Positions 39,250 through 47,592 of a stretch of DNA of 64,000 nt are shown here, piece after piece. Source of the DNA: Gammaproteobacteria bacterium. Its GTDB lineage: Bacteria; Pseudomonadota; Gammaproteobacteria; SZUA-229. Position 1 is the first letter of the stretch, and every line of letters starts with the position of its first letter. A model generated the notes under the pieces. That model made no database searches and was not told where the DNA came from. It was given only the letters and a program-made list of their open reading frames with translations. Position numbers and translations under genes: made by a program. The stretch is taken from positions 108,802 through 172,801 of the forward strand of contig JAOULC010000003.1 in the NCBI GenBank assembly GCA_029882215.1. The letters run 5' to 3'.

Positions 39250-40655
39250 TGGGCATCTTTCAAACCATGGCTAGCATGGATTCCATCAGTATTGGTATCT
39301 GGGTAACCGGTATTATGTTAGTGCTTGTGGTGATCGGGGTACGGGTAGCCTTTGCCGCAGCAATGGCCGGATTCCTTGGCCTGTTCTGGATTTTCGCCGC
39401 TAAATTCGGCTTTGAAAAAGGTTTGCTAATCGCCATTAAAATGGCCGGTACCATTCCACATTCAAAAGTATCGACACTGGCCTTATCACTGATCCCTACC
39501 TTTATTCTGATTGGTTTTTTAGCCTATCACGCCGGTTTAACTCGCGCATTATTTGAAGCAGCAAAGCGCTGGGTTGGCTGGTTACCCGGTGGTATGGGTG
39601 TAGCAACGGTCTTTTCTACCGCTGGCTTTGCTGCGGTATCAGGCGCATCTGTTGCCACCTCAGCCGTATTCGCACGCATTGCAGTCCCAGAAATGCTAAA
39701 GCTCGGTTATAACAAACAATTTGCCGCTGGCGTGGTCGCTGCCGGTGGCACGCTGGCATCACTGATCCCTCCTTCGGCCATTTTGGTTATTTACGCCATT
39801 ATTGTTGAACAGGATGTTGGTGCCCTGCTGATGGCAGGCTTTCTGCCCGGTGCCGTTTCTGCTGTTATTTATGCCGGACTGGTTGTCTTCCTAGCCACAA
39901 CCAACAAAAACTTTGGCCCACCGGTCAAAGGCTATAGCTGGAAACAACGCTTTGAAAGCATCCCCGGTGCTATGCCTATTTTCATCGTGGTCGGCATTAT
40001 TATGGTTTGTATATATGGCGGCGTCGGCACTCCCACAGAAGCCGGTTCATTAGGTGCTTTTATCATTTTTACTCTGGCCTTGTACAAAGGTATGCGCTGG
40101 AATGACTTACGCAGCTCACTGATGGAAACCGCCAAACTCACAGTGATGATTTTCACCATTATCTGGGGCGTATTGCTATATGTTCGTTTTCTGGGTTTTG
40201 CTGATTTACCCAGTGCCTTTTCGGATTGGATTACCGGCCTTGATCAGAGCCCGATGTTAACGCTGATTTTAATTCTGTTAGCCTACGCCGTACTGGGCAT
40301 GTTTATGGATGCCATTGGTATGCTGCTGTTAACCCTGCCGGTTGTTTATCCTGCCGTGATGGCTTTGAATGGTGGTGATGCGGTAACAGCTGCGGATTCT
40401 GCTTTTGGTATGTCGGCTATTGGCTGTTCAATCTGGTTTGGTATTATCGTCGTGAAGATGGCCGAAATCTGTTTAATCACACCCCCTATCGGGCTCAACT
40501 GCTTTGTGGTTGCCGCTGTCAGACCCGAATGCTCGGTGCAGGATGTATTTCGAGGTGTCGCACCGTTTTTTGTTGCCGACGTGATCACGATCGCCGTACT
40601 GATTTCACTGCCCGGTATTGTTTTATGGTTACCCGGGCTGATGGGTTTCACCTGA
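39249..40655 (+). CDS. dctM: TRAP transporter large permease (DctM family)
   Basis: Ion-coupled membrane transport subunit. The 468-residue protein is highly hydrophobic with about 12 helices and the DctM landmarks SAVFARIAVPEMLKLGYNKQFAAGVVAAGGTLASLIPPSAILVIYA (residues about 138-182) and GMFMDAIGMLLLTLPVVYP (about 351-369), including the GTLASLIPPS substrate-gate motif. It is coupled to dctQ by TAATG and followed by its own terminator. Confidence 0.94.
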   Translation: MGIFQTMASMDSISIGIWVTGIMLVLVVIGVRVAFAAAMAGFLGLFWIFAAKFGFEKGLLIAIKMAGTIPHSKVSTLALSLIPTFILIGFLAYHAGLTRALFEAAKRWVGWLPGGMGVATVFSTAGFAAVSGASVATSAVFARIAVPEMLKLGYNKQFAAGVVAAGGTLASLIPPSAILVIYAIIVEQDVGALLMAGFLPGAVSAVIYAGLVVFLATTNKNFGPPVKGYSWKQRFESIPGAMPIFIVVGIIMVCIYGGVGTPTEAGSLGAFIIFTLALYKGMRWNDLRSSLMETAKLTVMIFTIIWGVLLYVRFLGFADLPSAFSDWITGLDQSPMLTLILILLAYAVLGMFMDAIGMLLLTLPVVYPAVMALNGGDAVTAADSAFGMSAIGCSIWFGIIVVKMAEICLITPPIGLNCFVVAAVRPECSVQDVFRGVAPFFVADVITIAVLISLPGIVLWLPGLMGFT

Positions 40656-40674
40656 TACAGACTGCAACAATAAT

Positions 40675-40707
40675 AAAAAAGGCCTGATTTTATCAGGCCT
40701 TTTTTTA
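40675..40707. terminator. Intrinsic terminator after dctM
   Basis: AAAAAAGGCCTGA and TCAGGCCTTTTTT surround the loop TTTTA, with seven T's. It also has an A/T-run in the opposite direction, so it can end the convergent permease gene as well. Confidence 0.92.
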
Positions 40708-40736
40708 CTTATTTTTTACCACAAATATCACGGATT

Positions 40737-41483
40737 TTAAAAGAACAGCAATTTAACAATAAAGCAGGAAAGTGCAATATACATCACCACTTTAATCCAG
40801 GCCTCGCCTTTATGTACTGTGGTATGAGCACCATACCAGCCACCGACTGAATTACCGACCGCCAGACCTAAGCCCGCCCACCACAGTAATTCTAATTGCG
40901 TTGCAAAAATAGTTAATGCGACGATGGTATAACTGAGCACAACAAAGACTTTATACATATTTACACGGATCAGATTAAAGCCCATCACCCGGTGTAAAAT
41001 TGGCATCAGAATAAAACCCACACCAATCTGAATAAATCCACCCCAGAAACCGGCACCCACCATACAGATATGACCTAATGCGAGGTTCTTAGGCTGCTTA
41101 TTTTCATTCCCATCGTGCTTCATTTTTTTGCCGGTGGCCATAAGAATCATCACCAGAATCATCACAATGGCGAGGATACGATCGAACCACACACCTTCAA
41201 GCTTTACACCGAGCATAGCACCGCCAACCGCACCGACCGATGCCGCCAGTGACAAACTCAGACTCAGTTTGAAATCTGAAAAACCTTTGCGAAAAAAGGT
41301 ATAAACTGCGGTGGTATTTTGTGCCAGTATGGCGATTCGATTGGTACCGTTTGCTACCGGTGCCGGAATATCCATAAACAACATAATCGGCACGGTCAGC
41401 AATGAGCCGCCTCCCGCCATCACATTAAGCCAGCCGGCAAAAACACCGGCAACCATTAATAGAATAATTTGCCACAATTCCAT
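40737..41483 (-). CDS. TauE/SafE family anion permease
   Basis: Multi-spanning inner-membrane protein of the sulfite exporter TauE/SafE (DUF81) family, thought to move sulfur-containing or organic anions. I take ATG at 41483 (MELWQIILLMVAG) because AGGA lies seven bases upstream; the longer in-frame start at 41525 lacks one. The 248 residues show the duplicated motif GWLNVMAGGGSLLTVP (about 17-32) and GGFIQIGVGFILMP (about 147-160). It converges on the TRAP operon; a functional link to it is only suggested by adjacency. Confidence 0.88.
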   Translation of the reverse strand: MELWQIILLMVAGVFAGWLNVMAGGGSLLTVPIMLFMDIPAPVANGTNRIAILAQNTTAVYTFFRKGFSDFKLSLSLSLAASVGAVGGAMLGVKLEGVWFDRILAIVMILVMILMATGKKMKHDGNENKQPKNLALGHICMVGAGFWGGFIQIGVGFILMPILHRVMGFNLIRVNMYKVFVVLSYTIVALTIFATQLELLWWAGLGLAVGNSVGGWYGAHTTVHKGEAWIKVVMYIALSCFIVKLLFF

Positions 41484-41588
41484 TAATGATTCCTCGCACA
41501 ATTGTTTCTCATTAATTACTACCAAGTGTTGTTTATTAAAATTCTTTAGCTACTCGTATAAAGTCGCTACGTAAAACTATTTATTGTG

Positions 41589-42434
41589 TTACTTTTCACA
41601 AGCCGTTAAATCTGCCCGATTCAGACTCACATCCCTGCCTGCCAGCACAACCTTTACTTCCTTCTTAGCCAGTAACCTTTTTATCAGCGTCTCATTGTCC
41701 GGTACATGGAAAAGAAAAACAGGCAATCCTTCTAAGTTTTTTTCTGCCTGACTACCGTAATAGGGTTTTTCAAGCAGGCCATAACTCATCGCTATTGCCG
41801 TGATATTATTAAAATAATAAGCCATTTTATAAATATTGATGGCTATATTTGATAGCAGGCTGCTTTCATAGGGAGGATGTATACCCAGTATTGTTTTAAA
41901 GCCGGCATCGGTATATTTAGAAACGATAAGGGGGTTAGAGCCTTCCAGGTAAATGCGCTCCCTTATTGAATTCTCTGCACTTATGCTTAATAACCGGGCA
42001 ATGGCTTTACTGGTCTGCTCACTGCTTAATCTGTCCAGGTTTTTATAATCCAGCCAGAAGTAATGATCGTGTCCCGTTTCTTTAAAAACCCTTTCAAGGG
42101 TGAGCACTTCTCCCTCTTTCAGCGTATAGGCCAGCTCACCCTCCTCTGTTGTTTTTGGACGGTCATGTGAAATAATAAAATCATTCGTTTTCACATCATA
42201 ATACAAGTCAATTTCTGCACCCTTTGAGCCCAGTAAAAATGCACGCTTTAAACTGATTAAACTATTTTGTTCAGCATGATTTTCGTAAACACCACGCGCC
42301 GACCAGACTTTATGGCAATCATCATAGATATTTAGTTGTGACTTATTTTGTATATTATTATCAACATAGATAATCGTTAAGTTATATGCCGCAACGATAG
42401 TCAGCGAAATAATAAGAAGTGCTTTTTTGATCAT
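41589..42434 (-). CDS. GDPD-like TIM-barrel protein, membrane-anchored or exported, atypical active site
   Basis: Resembles glycerophosphodiester phosphodiesterases. The N-terminal hydrophobic segment (ALLIISLTIVAAYNLTIIYV, about 5-24) is a signal anchor or signal peptide. The next block, WSARGVYENHAEQNS, aligns with the HRGxxxxxPENT motif but has Ala46 in place of the first catalytic His. The metal ligands and second His are kept: GAEIDLYYD (Glu74, Asp76) and ISHDRP (His90). Thus the catalytic status is uncertain. It follows tsaB across a long palindrome. Confidence 0.7.
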   Translation of the reverse strand: MIKKALLIISLTIVAAYNLTIIYVDNNIQNKSQLNIYDDCHKVWSARGVYENHAEQNSLISLKRAFLLGSKGAEIDLYYDVKTNDFIISHDRPKTTEEGELAYTLKEGEVLTLERVFKETGHDHYFWLDYKNLDRLSSEQTSKAIARLLSISAENSIRERIYLEGSNPLIVSKYTDAGFKTILGIHPPYESSLLSNIAINIYKMAYYFNNITAIAMSYGLLEKPYYGSQAEKNLEGLPVFLFHVPDNETLIKRLLAKKEVKVVLAGRDVSLNRADLTACEK

Positions 42435-42449
42435 TTTTATTTCTCAGCA

Positions 42450-42488
42450 AGGCACCGACTTAAATTTTTTAAATTTAAGTCGGTGCCT
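42450..42488. repeat. Perfect palindrome with 18-bp arms
   Basis: AGGCACCGACTTAAATTT and its exact reverse complement flank a TTT loop. It lies between tsaB and the GDPD-like gene. No T-run follows on the minus strand, so it is not a standard terminator. It resembles a REP-like or miniature mobile-element hairpin. Confidence 0.9.
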
Positions 42489-42492
42489 GTTG

Positions 42493-43179
42493 TTATTTTT
42501 GGCTTGATTTCTTTTTGGCCACATTATCACGCAGGTAAACCGGCTGAGCCTGATGCGCAGACATTTGTTTACCTGCGCGAAAATCTTGCGCGGCTAATTT
42601 GACGATATGTTCTGCTGAAGGCAAATAATCACCGTACACCATATCTTGCTTGATCCTGTATTTGGTGCTGAGTAATTCATTATATTCTGACCAGCCAGTA
42701 CCCGCGCCCGCCCAGTTTTTGCCAGCTTGCGACGGCAGGTTTTCAACCGTACTAACCATTTCATGGTCGGTCAGTTCGATAGCGTCATCTGTTACATGAT
42801 AGACTCCCCAGTAGACTTCTCCCATGCGCGCATCGATCGCTGTTAACACATCCTGATGGCCATGCTGATAATAAACACCGGCTGCTATCGCTGCCAGCGT
42901 TGAAACCGGCAATACGGGTATGTCAGCCGCATAAGACAGACCCTGTATAATACCCGCTGCAATACGCACACCGGTAAAAGCTCCCGGTCCCCGTGCGAAT
43001 GACAGACCATCGAGTTGCTTAGCCAGAAAACCGGCATCAGATAGCAACTGATCAACCATCGGTAATATCAGCTGCGTGTGTTCTCTTGGCGCCAGTTTAA
43101 ACGCCGAGCTCACTTCACCGTCGACATACAAAGCGGCAGAGCAAGCCTCAGTTGCCGTATCAATCGCCAGTATTTTCAT
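42493..43179 (-). CDS. tsaB: tRNA threonylcarbamoyladenosine biosynthesis protein TsaB
   Basis: Non-catalytic partner of TsaD/TsaE in t6A37 formation. The 228 residues carry the ASKHA start LAIDTATEACSAALYVDGE and SFARGPGAFTGVRIAAGIIQGL (about 60-81, split) typical of the family, and the conserved DARMGEVYW (about 116-124). The yoaA-tsaB order is also found in Escherichia. Start overlaps the yoaA stop by four bases. Confidence 0.94.
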   Translation of the reverse strand: MKILAIDTATEACSAALYVDGEVSSAFKLAPREHTQLILPMVDQLLSDAGFLAKQLDGLSFARGPGAFTGVRIAAGIIQGLSYAADIPVLPVSTLAAIAAGVYYQHGHQDVLTAIDARMGEVYWGVYHVTDDAIELTDHEMVSTVENLPSQAGKNWAGAGTGWSEYNELLSTKYRIKQDMVYGDYLPSAEHIVKLAAQDFRAGKQMSAHQAQPVYLRDNVAKKKSSQK

Positions 43180-45122
43180 AGCGCAGCCTCATTGGGTTCA
43201 CGGATATTTTTGTAAAAAACCTCCACCGCCTGAAGCGATTGAGTGACCTTCATATCCGGCAGACTTTTAATGAAAGTTTTACCGTAGTGTTTGGACATAA
43301 TTCTCGGGTCCCCGATCACTAAAACACCGTAGTCTTGAATATCTCGTATCAGCCGTCCGGCGCCCTGCTTCAGATTAATCACCGCAGTGGGTAACTGAAA
43401 ATCCATGAACGGGTTGCCGCCATTATTTCTTATCTGATCCATACGGGCCTGTAAAACAGGGTCTCCCGGTGACGCAAACGGCAGCTTATCGATCATGACA
43501 CAGGTCAGCGCATCGCCGCGCACATCTACCCCTTCCCAGAAACTGCTGGTACCCAATAAAATAGCCTGACCTGCTTGCTTAAACGATTCCAGCAACTGAT
43601 GCTTGGGTTTTTCTCCCTGTACAAAAATTGGATAATCAACACGTTGCTTGAGAAAATCATTCGCTTCATTCATTGCCCGGTAACTGGTGAACAATAAAAA
43701 TGCCCGCCCGTCACTGGCTTTGATAACCGGTAACATAGCCTGCATTAACTGCCGTGTGTATTGCATATCAGAAGGTTCAGGCAGCTCTTCCGGCAGATAG
43801 ATAAGTGCCCGGTTTTGATAGTCGAACGGGCTGTGCCAGATACCATTTTTATAATTTTGCATGCCTAAGCGCGCTGTAAAATGCTCGAAATCACCACCTA
43901 CTTGTAGAGTGGCTGAGGTCATAATCCAGGCGGCCTGATAAGCCTGCATTTGTTTTTGAAATCTTTCTGATAAATCCAGTGGGGTTTGATGCAAAATAAA
44001 ACTGCGGCTAAATGTTTCATACCAGTCAATCGAGTTTTCCTGCTTACTGCAAAACTGCGTAAGCCGCTGATGCACCTGCAAACAGCGCTGATAACAATTT
44101 TCAAGACCTTTACTTCGCTCTGCCGCTATTTCCAGCACGTCCTTAAGTTCATCGAGTCTGGCTAATAAGTCATCAATCGCCGATTTAATACTCGGCTTAT
44201 ACATGATTTTCGCCCATGAATCCCGCGTGGTTTCAGTACCAAAAGCCAGCCTCATGTGCTTGCCTGTTTCAATAAGATGCTGCGCTAAATCACGTAATTC
44301 ACCCATATCAGGCGCATCGGCAATCTGCTCTGCAATCACGTCATTGGCCAGCAACATCACTTGCCGGCTGCTGACAGACTGGCCAAAAAAATTGGACGCA
44401 ATTTCAGGTAACTGGTGGGCCTCATCGATAATAAAGGCTTCTACTTCGGGCAATAACTCGCCAAAACCCTCTTCTTTTAAGGCCATATCGGAGAGTAAAA
44501 GGTGATGATTAACAACAATAACATCCGCATGCTGGGCTGCTCTTCGGGCAGTCACAACATGACAGTCTTCATACTGAGGGCAATCGCTGCCGAGGCAATT
44601 ATCTGCCGTTGAGGTAACCATTGACCATACACGGGCATCTTCCGGTACTGAATCCAGCTCTGAAATATCGCCACTGCTGGTCTTGCCGGCCCAGTCTTTT
44701 ACCTGAAACAGCTCCATCCTTGTTTCACGCGTCATGAACTCCATGTGCTCCGCATTTTTCAGCCGGTGTACGCACAGGTAATTTGCGCGACCTTTTAACA
44801 GGGCAACTTCCACTTGCATATCCAGTGCTTTAATCACTACCGGTAAATCTTTATGGAAGAGCTGGTCCTGTAGGTGACGTGTACCGGTTGATACCAGCGT
44901 TTTGGCACCAGACATTAACGCAGGCACTAAATAGGCAAAGGTTTTACCAATTCCGGTACCGGCTTCTGCCACTAAATAGCTTTCATTTTCAATAGCATCA
45001 AAGATAGCAGCGGCCAGCTTCTGCTGCCCCTCTCTTGGCATAAAGCCGTCTATTACCTGACTAATGAGACCATTTTCACTTAATGCGTCATTAACAGAAG
45101 CCGTACTATTCACTTTTGGCAC
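43176..45122 (-). CDS. yoaA: DinG-family ATP-dependent DNA helicase (YoaA-like)
   Basis: Superfamily 2 Fe-S helicase of the XPD/DinG group; YoaA of Escherichia works in replication-damage tolerance. The 648 residues show motif I EAGTGIGKTFAYLVPAL (about 53-69), the four-Cys Fe-S region (one in YLCVHRL and three in CLGSDCPQYEDC, about 115-185), motif II IDEAHQLPE (about 234-242), the C-terminal motif TSSFWEGVDVRGD and QGAGRLIRD. The gene pairs with tsaB. DinG proper is the alternative; position supports YoaA. Confidence 0.92.
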   Translation of the reverse strand: MPKVNSTASVNDALSENGLISQVIDGFMPREGQQKLAAAIFDAIENESYLVAEAGTGIGKTFAYLVPALMSGAKTLVSTGTRHLQDQLFHKDLPVVIKALDMQVEVALLKGRANYLCVHRLKNAEHMEFMTRETRMELFQVKDWAGKTSSGDISELDSVPEDARVWSMVTSTADNCLGSDCPQYEDCHVVTARRAAQHADVIVVNHHLLLSDMALKEEGFGELLPEVEAFIIDEAHQLPEIASNFFGQSVSSRQVMLLANDVIAEQIADAPDMGELRDLAQHLIETGKHMRLAFGTETTRDSWAKIMYKPSIKSAIDDLLARLDELKDVLEIAAERSKGLENCYQRCLQVHQRLTQFCSKQENSIDWYETFSRSFILHQTPLDLSERFQKQMQAYQAAWIMTSATLQVGGDFEHFTARLGMQNYKNGIWHSPFDYQNRALIYLPEELPEPSDMQYTRQLMQAMLPVIKASDGRAFLLFTSYRAMNEANDFLKQRVDYPIFVQGEKPKHQLLESFKQAGQAILLGTSSFWEGVDVRGDALTCVMIDKLPFASPGDPVLQARMDQIRNNGGNPFMDFQLPTAVINLKQGAGRLIRDIQDYGVLVIGDPRIMSKHYGKTFIKSLPDMKVTQSLQAVEVFYKNIREPNEAAL

Positions 45123-45146
45123 TGATCAGTTCCTGCTACACGTCTT

Positions 45147-47522
45147 CTATTCACACTCAGCGTATTCTGCCGGGCGACGATTATTTAAAAAAGCTAATTT
45201 TACCGTATTATCACAGTCAAAACCTGCTAACAAACCAGTTTTTCTGTCAACCCAGTGATAATCGATGTTATCCGGCGGGTCCAGTTCAAGGTTAGCAATG
45301 GGCAGGTGTTGGAATAAGTCTGTCCAGACATTCAGAGCGCCACTGGACCCGGTCAGACCGGTTTCCAGATTATCATCATTACCCACCCAAACAACCGCCA
45401 GTTTATCGGCACTAAAGCCGGCAAACCAGCTATCACGCAAATTATCCGTTGTGCCTGTTTTACCGGCCACTGACATATTCAAAGCAGAAAGCTTTCTGGC
45501 TGTCCCTGTTTGCGTCACTTCATGTAAGGCTGTTTTTAACAGGAAGATATTTTCCTTGTCGATTGTGTAATTTTTTTGTTCCGCAAAATGCACCAACGGT
45601 GTGCCATCATGAGATAACACAGCTCGTATTGAGTGCAGCCCCAGTTGCTGACCATCTGCTGCAATTGTCTGATACATCGACGCCACATCGAAAGGCGTTA
45701 ATTCAAAAGCACCCAGCAGCATTGACGGGTAAACCGGCACGTCTTTTTCTAAGCCAAGGTTTCTTAGTGTATTAACGATTTCTTCGAGCCCGATATTCAG
45801 ACCAAGGCGTACACTGGGTATGTTATACGAATGAACAAGTGCATCATGAAAGATCACATTTCCCCGGTATTGTCTGTCATAATTTTGAGGTTGCCAGATA
45901 TCCCCGTTGCCTGATCTTAAGGTCAGCTCTCTATCTGATAATGGTGTAGACAGGTGATAGTTATGCTGACTGGTCAGTGCAGCAAGATAGATAGCGGGTT
46001 TAATTAATGAGCCTATCTGTCTCGATGCATCCAGTGCACGGTTAAAACCCTGAAACGAGGCGTCTATATCACCGACTAAAGCCAGCACTTCCGAACTTGA
46101 TACATCACTGACAACAACAGCCGTTTGTAAAGGTGGCGAGCTTATTTTTGCCTGTAAGCGGGAAAGCGTATTCGTTACCGACAATTCTGCCGCCAGCTGA
46201 ACCTGAGGATCAAGTGTGGAAAATATCTGTAAGCCATCGCGACGTATCACATCGGATGAAAAACGGGACTGAAGCTGGCGCTTAACAAGATCGGTAAACG
46301 CAGGAAATTTAACACCCGAGCTCAGTGTTCTCGATGAGAGCGCTAGCGGACGTTTTATGTATCTACTATGGTGTAATTTACTGATAACCCCCTGCTCCAG
46401 CATAATATCTAGAATCAGATTCCTGCGTGCAAGTGCACGATGTTTATATTTTTTAGGGTTGTAGTATGACGGTCCTTTAATAATGCCTATTAATAAGGCT
46501 ATCTCATCGGTAGCGAGTTTATTCAGGCTTTTATTAAAGTAAAACTGACTACCAAGTTCAAAACCGTGTATTGATGCATTTTTATTTTGACCTAAATACA
46601 CTTCATTAATATACGCTTCCAGAATAGATTTTTTGTCATAATGAATCTCAAGCAATAATGACATAATGGCTTCATTAATTTTTCTCCAGTAGCTTCTTTT
46701 GGATGATAAAAACAGGTTTTTTACCAGCTGCTGAGTCAGCGTACTACCACCTTGTCTTTTTTCTCCGGCAGAAATATTTACCATCATTGCCCTGATGATT
46801 GCCAGAGGATTAACGCCAATATGATCATAAAACGAACGATCTTCAACCGCGATCAGTGTTTTTATTAAACGCTCTGGTACTTCTGAATAACGCACTAATT
46901 CCCGGTCTTCTTTATGTCCTGGAAAAATACTGCCGATAAGCACCGGATCAAGCCGTACGCTCTCAATATCTTCAGGTTTATACAGATGCTGAATTTCTGT
47001 CAGCTGCTGCGCCTCAAAACTCAGGCGCATTCCCACCGAGGGAGTCACTTCATCACTGTCTTTAAATTCCCGGCTTATGAGTTCAAACTGGTTTTGCCAG
47101 CGGCGATACTGCCCGGCTTGCTGCGGAAAATCTTTAACTTTAGCGTAAGCCATTAAACCCAGCTCATGTTCAAAACTATCAGGATCCAGCTTCATATTCG
47201 GTTTTAGTTCAAGCGGGCGTGCATACACCTTTGACGGTACGGTCCAGATTCTGCCTTCAAACAATTCGCGCACCTGCATATCCAGATAAAACACATAAAT
47301 AGAAAATATGAGAAGGAAAATAACCGCAATCACGAAACTATACGGCGTCAGCAAGTACCTCAGACATTGCTTAAGAAACGATTTATGCTTCTTTTTAGGC
47401 TTATCTATGGCTTTAGTTGTAGTTTTCTTAGAAGGTTTTTTAACCGGGCGTTTTGCAAGCGGTTTTTTCTTCTTTTTTGCAAGACCAAGGCGGTTTAAAA
47501 AACCGGATTTAATTTTTGTCAT
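45147..47522 (-). CDS. mrcB: Bifunctional penicillin-binding protein 1B
   Basis: Peptidoglycan glycosyltransferase-transpeptidase anchored in the inner membrane. The 791 residues have a very basic Lys-rich cytoplasmic N-terminus (about 1-47), one membrane helix (about 56-78), a UB2H-type region (about 95-180, LpoB docking in enterobacteria), the glycosyltransferase motifs EDRSFYDHIGVNPLAI and RQGGSTLTQQLVKNLFLS, and the transpeptidase SxxK (GSLIKPAIY), SxN (SYNIPS) and KTG (AGKTGTTD). Complete. It is transcribed divergently from the kinase fusion at 47593. Confidence 0.95.
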   Translation of the reverse strand: MTKIKSGFLNRLGLAKKKKKPLAKRPVKKPSKKTTTKAIDKPKKKHKSFLKQCLRYLLTPYSFVIAVIFLLIFSIYVFYLDMQVRELFEGRIWTVPSKVYARPLELKPNMKLDPDSFEHELGLMAYAKVKDFPQQAGQYRRWQNQFELISREFKDSDEVTPSVGMRLSFEAQQLTEIQHLYKPEDIESVRLDPVLIGSIFPGHKEDRELVRYSEVPERLIKTLIAVEDRSFYDHIGVNPLAIIRAMMVNISAGEKRQGGSTLTQQLVKNLFLSSKRSYWRKINEAIMSLLLEIHYDKKSILEAYINEVYLGQNKNASIHGFELGSQFYFNKSLNKLATDEIALLIGIIKGPSYYNPKKYKHRALARRNLILDIMLEQGVISKLHHSRYIKRPLALSSRTLSSGVKFPAFTDLVKRQLQSRFSSDVIRRDGLQIFSTLDPQVQLAAELSVTNTLSRLQAKISSPPLQTAVVVSDVSSSEVLALVGDIDASFQGFNRALDASRQIGSLIKPAIYLAALTSQHNYHLSTPLSDRELTLRSGNGDIWQPQNYDRQYRGNVIFHDALVHSYNIPSVRLGLNIGLEEIVNTLRNLGLEKDVPVYPSMLLGAFELTPFDVASMYQTIAADGQQLGLHSIRAVLSHDGTPLVHFAEQKNYTIDKENIFLLKTALHEVTQTGTARKLSALNMSVAGKTGTTDNLRDSWFAGFSADKLAVVWVGNDDNLETGLTGSSGALNVWTDLFQHLPIANLELDPPDNIDYHWVDRKTGLLAGFDCDNTVKLAFLNNRRPAEYAECE

Positions 47523-47592
47523 CTATACTGTAAGTACTTAAAATACGTTAAAATCAAAAGACACATCATACTTTGACCGGAGCATTTACGCT

